Below are positions 59,191-64,000 of a stretch of 64,000 nucleotides of DNA, one piece after another; position 1 is the stretch's first letter; each line of letters opens with the position of its first letter. A program made the translations under genes and the position numbers. Below the pieces are notes generated by a model. It was not told where the DNA came from. It searched no databases and worked only from the letters and a program-made list of their open reading frames with translations. The stretch is from Verrucomicrobiales bacterium (lineage in GTDB: Bacteria; Verrucomicrobiota; Verrucomicrobiia; Verrucomicrobiales; DEV007). Location: contig PBSY01000038.1 of the NCBI GenBank assembly GCA_002726915.1, forward strand, positions 119,808-183,807, given 5' to 3'.

Positions 59191-60606
59191 ATGGCAGATA
59201 TCCAGAAACAAACGGTTGTTATCGCCGATAATGATCCTGATTTTCTCGATTGGTCTTCCAAGCATTTGGAGGCGGAATCCGTCGAAATTCTGACAACAGT
59301 CTCCTCTGAGGAAGCAATTAAGCTTTTTGAAGAGAAGGGGGCTGATTTGCTGATTGCTGAGTTCAACCTTCGACCCATCGAAGGCTTAGAGCTTCTGAAA
59401 AAGGTTCGATTGTCTCATCCCAACGCAATGGTCATTCTCAATGGTCAAATTAACTCAACTAATGCCGTGATAGAGTCGATGCGTCTTGGCGCATTTGATG
59501 TGTTGCGCCGCGAGTCAATTAATTTCGAACTCCGCCAAGTTGCTGAGCAGGCATTGCAGTCAGCTGAACAGATGAAGGTGGCTGCGGATACAGTGGACTC
59601 CGAACCAATAACGCCGCCACAGGCATCGGATGATTTAATTATTGGTCGTTCTCCTGCAATGCAGGACGTTTACAAGCTTATTGGTCGCGTCGCCCGCGCA
59701 GATGCCCCTGTTTTAATCACAGGGGAGAGCGGTGTGGGTAAGGAGGTGGTATCGAACGCTATCCATAAATTTTCGCGCAGAGCCAAGTCAGAATATGTAG
59801 CAATCAACTGCGCCGCCATTCCGAGTAACTTGCTTGAGAGTGAACTTTTTGGTCACGAGAAAGGTGCCTTTACTGGTGCGGTGAGTCAGCGAGTTGGGCG
59901 ATTTGAACAATGCGACGGCGGCACGCTTTTTCTCGATGAGATAGGCGATATGCCATTGGAGGTGCAGAGCAAATTGTTGCGCGTTCTTCAGAGCGGAGAG
60001 TTTTCACGCGTGGGAGGTAATCAAACACTTCAGAGTAACGTTCGAATTCTAGCCGCCACAAATAAGCAGTTGGAAGACGAAGTGGAACACGGAACCTTTC
60101 GCGAAGATCTCTTCTATCGACTCAACGTGGTGCGAATTCACATTCCTCCATTGAGACGCCGTCTTGAAGACATCCGCCTGCTAGCGGAATACTTTCTTCA
60201 AAAGCAGACTGCCGAAGGAAAGCACCGGGCAATGCAGTTCTCCAACGAAGCTATTGATATGTTGGAATCCTACAACTGGCCAGGAAACGTTCGTGAACTA
60301 GAAAACCTTGTCCAACGCGCTTGCGTTTTAGCTTCGGGCAATGTCCTGCTTCCAACAGACCTTCCTTTTGACCAAGTAGGTTCTGGTAAGGAGGGACGTT
60401 CGAAACTCGAGTATGCTGCTTACCGTTTTATCAATGCGGCTAAAGATGAGGCGATCACGCCTGTCGAAATAGCCATGCGCGAACTGGTGCAAGTCGCCCT
60501 TAGTAAGGTTGAAGACGATGAAGCGGCCGCCGCCAAGTTCCTTGGAATCACCAAAACAGAGCTCAAAAAACACCTTCATTCAACGGTAGCCGGCGATTCT
60601 ACCTAA
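59191..60606 (+). CDS. Sigma-54-dependent activator with a degenerate receiver domain
   Basis: A 471-residue NtrC-family protein. Residues 5-125 form a response-regulator fold, but the phosphorylation site segment [15 protein letters not shown] has Glu57 where Asp is expected, and the usual Lys near the end is Arg (VLRRES). The AAA+ domain is intact: GESGVGKE (Walker A), the sigma-54-contacting GAFTGA in [21 protein letters not shown] (Walker B) and the R-finger segment. The C-terminus has a Fis-type HTH ([17 protein letters not shown]). No histidine kinase is adjacent. A TATAGT hexamer lies about 65 bases upstream. Confidence 0.9.
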   Translation: MADIQKQTVVIADNDPDFLDWSSKHLEAESVEILTTVSSEEAIKLFEEKGADLLIAEFNLRPIEGLELLKKVRLSHPNAMVILNGQINSTNAVIESMRLGAFDVLRRESINFELRQVAEQALQSAEQMKVAADTVDSEPITPPQASDDLIIGRSPAMQDVYKLIGRVARADAPVLITGESGVGKEVVSNAIHKFSRRAKSEYVAINCAAIPSNLLESELFGHEKGAFTGAVSQRVGRFEQCDGGTLFLDEIGDMPLEVQSKLLRVLQSGEFSRVGGNQTLQSNVRILAATNKQLEDEVEHGTFREDLFYRLNVVRIHIPPLRRRLEDIRLLAEYFLQKQTAEGKHRAMQFSNEAIDMLESYNWPGNVRELENLVQRACVLASGNVLLPTDLPFDQVGSGKEGRSKLEYAAYRFINAAKDEAITPVEIAMRELVQVALSKVEDDEAAAAKFLGITKTELKKHLHSTVAGDST

Positions 60607-60638
60607 CCACGACGATACCGTGAAATCACGATTCACAG

Positions 60639-60667
60639 AGCGTTGTAATTAAACGCTTCCTTCTTAT
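60639..60667 (+). terminator. Possible terminator after the sigma-54 activator
   Basis: AGCGTT (60639-60644) and AACGCT (60652-60657) form a 6-bp stem with a 7-base loop, followed by TCCTTCTTAT. The T-richness is moderate, so termination may be partial. It lies between the activator and ppc. Confidence 0.4.
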
Positions 60668-60696
60668 CGAAACTTTAGATTTCTGAGCCCGCAGAT

Positions 60697-63435
60697 ATGA
60701 CTGTTCCAACCGAGGAAAGAGACCAAACTGGTTCACCCAAGGAATCAGACGAAAGCCTGCGTGAGAGAGGGCTCGTGTCATTAGATGAAGAGGTGAAGGA
60801 GGCCATCGAAGGCCTGCGCGACGTTTTGCAATCTTCCGGCCAGAATCATCTGGCCGCTTTACTTCCGTGGTTGGAGGATTCGAGAGAAACCGCAAAGTTG
60901 GCAGAAGCAGGAGATATTGCCGAAGTTTATTCAATTGCCTTCCAACTTCTCGATATGGTGGAGGAGCAAGTTGGGTTTGAATTTCGCCGTGATCGCGAAG
61001 CGCTTCTCGGACCGGAAACGGAAAAAGGGCTTTGGCCACGGTGTCTGCGGGCTTTGAAAAAAGAAGGATTTTCAGAAGAGGAAATAGCCGAAGCGATGGG
61101 TCATATCCGGATTGAACCGGTTTTCACAGCACATCCAACTGAAGCCAAGCGTGCCAGCGTTCGTGAACGTCACCGTGATCTCTATGACAGACTCCAGAAT
61201 ATGGAGCAGCATGAGTTAACTGCCGAGGAACGAGTTGCGACCCGGGAGGATTTTTTAACGGCGCTTGAAGCGCTCTGGAAAACAGGCGAGATCCATGTGG
61301 AAAGACCCACCGTCGAGCGCGAACTGCGGAATGCCCTCTATTACCTCCGTGAAGTATTTCCGGAAACGGTGGAAAGAATAAATCAACGCCTTGAGTGGTC
61401 TTGGAAAGCTGTTGGCTTTTCCTCCGAGACGCTTAAGAAAGCCAACGGTGGCCCCCAAATACGCTTTGGACTCTGGATAGGCGGGGATCGTGACGGACAC
61501 CCTTTCGTGACAGCTGATGTGACGCGCCATACCCTACAAGAGCTTCGCAGACAGGCGGTGAAGCTCTTCCGTCGAGAACTCGCTAAGGTGGCCCAAGAAT
61601 TGACTGTCTCAGCCCCGTCTCACCCGGCCTCAGAATCGCTTTCAGGTCGAATCGAAGAACTGGCTACCTCTCTTGGGGGAGAGGGCAAATATATCCTTAG
61701 TCGCAACCCTGAAGAGCCGTGGCGTTCGTTTGGCTATCTGCTGAGAGCCCGGCTTGAAAATGACGATACAGTAACCGTTGAAGAGCTCGAAGCAGACCTT
61801 GAACTAATGGGTAAATCGCTTGTAGACGTGGGAGCCATGCGGTTAGCCGCTCGGGTCGTGGAACCAGTGACCAGGAAGCTTAGGACTTTTGGGTTGCATC
61901 TCGCCGAACTCGACGTTCGCCAGAACAGTGAATTTCACGACAAGGCGATGTCTCAGATTTTGAATGTGGCCAAAGTGGATGATGGTGAGAATTTTTCCGA
62001 TTGGACAGAGGCAAGGCGGATCGCATTTCTCAGTGAAGAACTCGAGTCACCGCGGCCTTTTTTACATCCTAATCAGTCTGCTGGCAGCGAAGCTGATGCA
62101 GTAAGGAGTTGTTACCGCGTTCTCGACGACCAGCGTCGCAAGCGAGGGGAAGGACTTGGAAGTCTCATTGTCAGTATGACCCGCCAGCTTTCAGATTTGT
62201 TAGCGGTGCACCTCTTAGCACGAGAAGCAGGACTAACAAAAATGGTAGATGGAAAGGCAACTTGTGTCCTGCAGGTGGTTCCTTTATTTGAGACATTAGA
62301 AGACCTTGGGAACGCGGGTGGAATTGTGGATGACTACTTGAGCCATCCAGTGACGAAACGCAATCTTTCAATTACTTCAAATCCTGAGAGACCTGTGCAG
62401 CAGATCATGCTGGGTTACAGTGACAGCAACAAGGACGGAGGGATTCTTGCCAGTCAATGGGGCCTTCAGGGATCGCAAAGATCAATTACTAAAGTTGGCC
62501 GAAAACACGGCGTCGCCTTTCGTTTCTTTCACGGTAGGGGGGGAACCGTCAGCCGCGGCGCCGGACCCACTAATTGGTTTATGCGAGCGCTTCCTCACGG
62601 ATCTCTATCAGGCGATTTTCGAATGACGGAACAAGGGGAAACGATTGCTAGGAAATATGCTTTCCCAGACAATGCTGCCTATCATCTCGAGAGTTTGGAG
62701 GCCTGTGTTACAAGAACGACGGTAAAGCACCTGCGAGAAGCGGAGCCTGATGATCCAGGTATCGATCTATTCCCAACCCTCGCAAAAACCAGTATGAAAG
62801 CATACAGGCAACTGCTGGAGGAACCTGATTTCATGTCCTTTTATCGTCAAGCAACACCAATTGATGCCTTGGAACAGAACCAAATGGGATCTCGCCCTTC
62901 GCGTCGCACAGGGGGTGCGACTTTGGATGACTTGAGAGCAATCCCTTGGGTTTTCAGTTGGACACAGGCTAGATTTTACCTTCCGGGTTGGTATGGGGCG
63001 GGAACGGCTCTCGAATCACTCAAGCGGGAAGCACCTAGTGATTTTGCAGATCTCGCAGAAACCATCAGTCAATCCACCTTTGCTCGCTATGTGTTTACGA
63101 GTATCGAGACCAATCTCATGAGCTCCAGTCCTGAGTTGATGCGGGCATACGCCTCACTGGTGGAAGATGAGGAAGTTCGAGAACGTTTCATGGGGATGAT
63201 AGAAGCTGAATTCGAATTACTCTCTGCCCGCCTCGCTAATCTTTTCCCTCGCCCTATTCAAGAGCGTCGGCCCCGTTATGCCAAGACACTTGCCTTGCGC
63301 AACGAACCGTTGCGCACTCTGCATCTCCAGCAAATTGAGCTTCTTCGTGAATGGCGTAAAGGAAACTCCGAACTTCCGAGAGAGATCATCTTTTCGATCA
63401 GTGCGATTGCCAGTGGTCTGCGGACGACGGGATAA
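60697..63435 (+). CDS. ppc: Phosphoenolpyruvate carboxylase
   Basis: A 912-residue anaplerotic enzyme forming oxaloacetate from PEP and bicarbonate. Motifs: VFTAHPTEAKR with catalytic His146, IGGDRDGHPFV, LGYSDSNKDGGIL, and FHGRGGTVSRGAGP with the catalytic Arg/His region. The C-terminus ends ISAIASGLRTTG, the canonical ending (here T-G-T-like). The length is close to E. coli Ppc (883). The start ATG is weakly placed but the N-terminal segment is variable in the family. No Shine-Dalgarno is visible. Confidence 0.96.
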   Translation: MTVPTEERDQTGSPKESDESLRERGLVSLDEEVKEAIEGLRDVLQSSGQNHLAALLPWLEDSRETAKLAEAGDIAEVYSIAFQLLDMVEEQVGFEFRRDREALLGPETEKGLWPRCLRALKKEGFSEEEIAEAMGHIRIEPVFTAHPTEAKRASVRERHRDLYDRLQNMEQHELTAEERVATREDFLTALEALWKTGEIHVERPTVERELRNALYYLREVFPETVERINQRLEWSWKAVGFSSETLKKANGGPQIRFGLWIGGDRDGHPFVTADVTRHTLQELRRQAVKLFRRELAKVAQELTVSAPSHPASESLSGRIEELATSLGGEGKYILSRNPEEPWRSFGYLLRARLENDDTVTVEELEADLELMGKSLVDVGAMRLAARVVEPVTRKLRTFGLHLAELDVRQNSEFHDKAMSQILNVAKVDDGENFSDWTEARRIAFLSEELESPRPFLHPNQSAGSEADAVRSCYRVLDDQRRKRGEGLGSLIVSMTRQLSDLLAVHLLAREAGLTKMVDGKATCVLQVVPLFETLEDLGNAGGIVDDYLSHPVTKRNLSITSNPERPVQQIMLGYSDSNKDGGILASQWGLQGSQRSITKVGRKHGVAFRFFHGRGGTVSRGAGPTNWFMRALPHGSLSGDFRMTEQGETIARKYAFPDNAAYHLESLEACVTRTTVKHLREAEPDDPGIDLFPTLAKTSMKAYRQLLEEPDFMSFYRQATPIDALEQNQMGSRPSRRTGGATLDDLRAIPWVFSWTQARFYLPGWYGAGTALESLKREAPSDFADLAETISQSTFARYVFTSIETNLMSSSPELMRAYASLVEDEEVRERFMGMIEAEFELLSARLANLFPRPIQERRPRYAKTLALRNEPLRTLHLQQIELLREWRKGNSELPREIIFSISAIASGLRTTG

Positions 63436-63555
63436 TTCAGCTTCATTGGGTGGAGCGACTAGCTGGGTTGAATCCGTCTCCAAAAATGGAGGGAAAGCGG
63501 ATTCTCTTTAGTTGAAATTCAGGATTTATTTTAGACACCTTTTTTCGACATCTGC

Positions 63556-63583
63556 TTGCCGTGGAAAGGGCTTTCTCTAGTAT
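63556..63583 (+). promoter_or_regulatory. Likely sigma-70 promoter of dnaE
   Basis: TTGCCG (63556-63561) and TAGTAT (63578-63583) are separated by 16 bases, a good spacing for the housekeeping sigma factor. The -10 ends 31 bases before the dnaE ATG. The spacer contains the palindrome AAAGGGCTTT. This is the clearest promoter by sequence in the window. Confidence 0.5.
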
Positions 63584-63614
63584 GGGTAACCCTCTTTTTC
63601 GCCCGTTAAGCACA

Positions 63615-64000
63615 ATGCCGACCGATCCCTTCATCCACCTTCATTTGCACACTGAATATTCCACCCTTGATGGTGCGGTGCGAATTAAGGACTTAATGAA
63701 GAAAGCCGAACGGGCAAAGATGCCAGCGGTGGCAATGACTGATCACGGCAATATTTTTGGTGCGATCGATTTCTACCAAGCCGGGAAGGCTGCTGGAATT
63801 AAACCAATCATCGGCTGCGAAATGTATTTAACCCCTCCGGGGGTGAAGCTTACAGAGAAGAAGGCACAGACAGTGACTGTTGGCAGTAAAGCCAAGAAAA
63901 AACGCAACTCCCATCTCACCCTGCTCGCTTCGACTCTGAAAGGTTATGAGAACCTCATGAAGTTGACTAGCATCGGTCACTTGGAGGGCATGTATTACAA
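63615..64000 (+). CDS. dnaE: DNA polymerase III alpha subunit, N-terminal part (cut by window edge)
   Basis: The first 128 codons of DnaE, the replicative polymerase. The PHP domain start is clear: FIHLHLHTEYSTLDGAVRI (with the His-x-His metal motif), AVAMTDHGNIFGAIDFYQ and PIIGCEMYLTP. A family-typical stretch, SHLTLLASTLKGYENLMKLTS, follows. The rest lies past 64000. The ATG at 63615 follows a plausible promoter. Confidence 0.96.
   Translation, partial: MPTDPFIHLHLHTEYSTLDGAVRIKDLMKKAERAKMPAVAMTDHGNIFGAIDFYQAGKAAGIKPIIGCEMYLTPPGVKLTEKKAQTVTVGSKAKKKRNSHLTLLASTLKGYENLMKLTSIGHLEGMYY

Noticed and set aside
63436..63511. Short open frame after ppc on the plus strand
   Set aside because: It is the tail of a frame that overlaps ppc out of phase, with no start site and no family resemblance.

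Overview
The window reads as a compact chromosomal segment of a free-living Gram-negative bacterium. The most likely source is Verrucomicrobiota, class Opitutia, probably aquatic or marine; this is inferred from gene families and not from a marker gene. The signs are a cytochrome c / DUF6797-type / beta-propeller protein, a DUF6268-type outer-membrane barrel, an SHD1-like C-terminal domain, a very large exported TPR protein, a GbsR-DCC-TIGR01777 trio, many Sec and lipoprotein signals, and start codons mostly without a Shine-Dalgarno motif. There is no phage, insertion sequence, CRISPR array or rRNA operon. Most genes are core metabolism or information processing.

Layout. 0-5 kb: suhB-ispF (ispF cut by the window edge), an aspartate aminotransferase, holA, a half-size TauE/SafE protein and a lipoprotein. 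5.4-9.4 kb: the large cytochrome/propeller protein, then on the minus strand a periplasmic thioredoxin-like gene with an in-frame TGA exactly at the active site (U-G-P-C), followed by a plausible SECIS hairpin. Upstream of it lie a cluster of tight hairpins, a duplicated tRNA-Cys 3' end and tRNA-Cys itself. 9.5-13.2 kb: assimilatory sulfate reduction operon cysH-cysC-cysD-cysN, divergent from a 2-Cys peroxiredoxin. 14-22 kb: FkbM methyltransferase and a 2046-residue TPR protein coupled to a small lipoprotein. 22-30 kb: DUF6268 barrel, GH3 hexosaminidase, DUF4870 protein, zwf, the GbsR-DCC-TIGR01777 operon, a coiled-coil membrane protein and a HAD phosphatase. 30-38 kb: RelE-like protein, class V aminotransferase, accB-accC, a Hint-domain lipoprotein, a MIF-like tautomerase, and a TctC-TctA-amidohydrolase operon without TctB. 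38-47 kb: a complete Bat-type operon (moxR, DUF58, DUF4381-like, batA, batB/C, fused batD-batE). 47-64 kb: YceI/EF-hand lipoprotein, methyltransferase-like protein, DUF3137, aspS, zinc-ribbon coiled coil, DUF1802, tRNA-His, rnc, GT9, gluconokinase with an enolase-superfamily enzyme, an M24 peptidase, a sigma-54 activator with a degenerate receiver, ppc, and the start of dnaE.

How the parts fit together. The cys operon makes sulfite from sulfate through APS and PAPS. tRNA-Cys and a candidate selenoprotein follow on the same strand. accB-accC, ppc and zwf serve lipid synthesis, anaplerosis and NADPH supply. The Bat operon and the peroxiredoxin point to envelope or oxidative stress handling.

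The most striking observations are the candidate UGPC selenoprotein with its SECIS-like hairpin, the hairpin cluster bounded by a 19-bp duplication of the tRNA-Cys end, a DnaA-box cluster beside an AT-rich stretch between rnc and a GT9 gene, and a stand-alone Hint-domain lipoprotein. All function calls were made by reading motifs; no database search was run.
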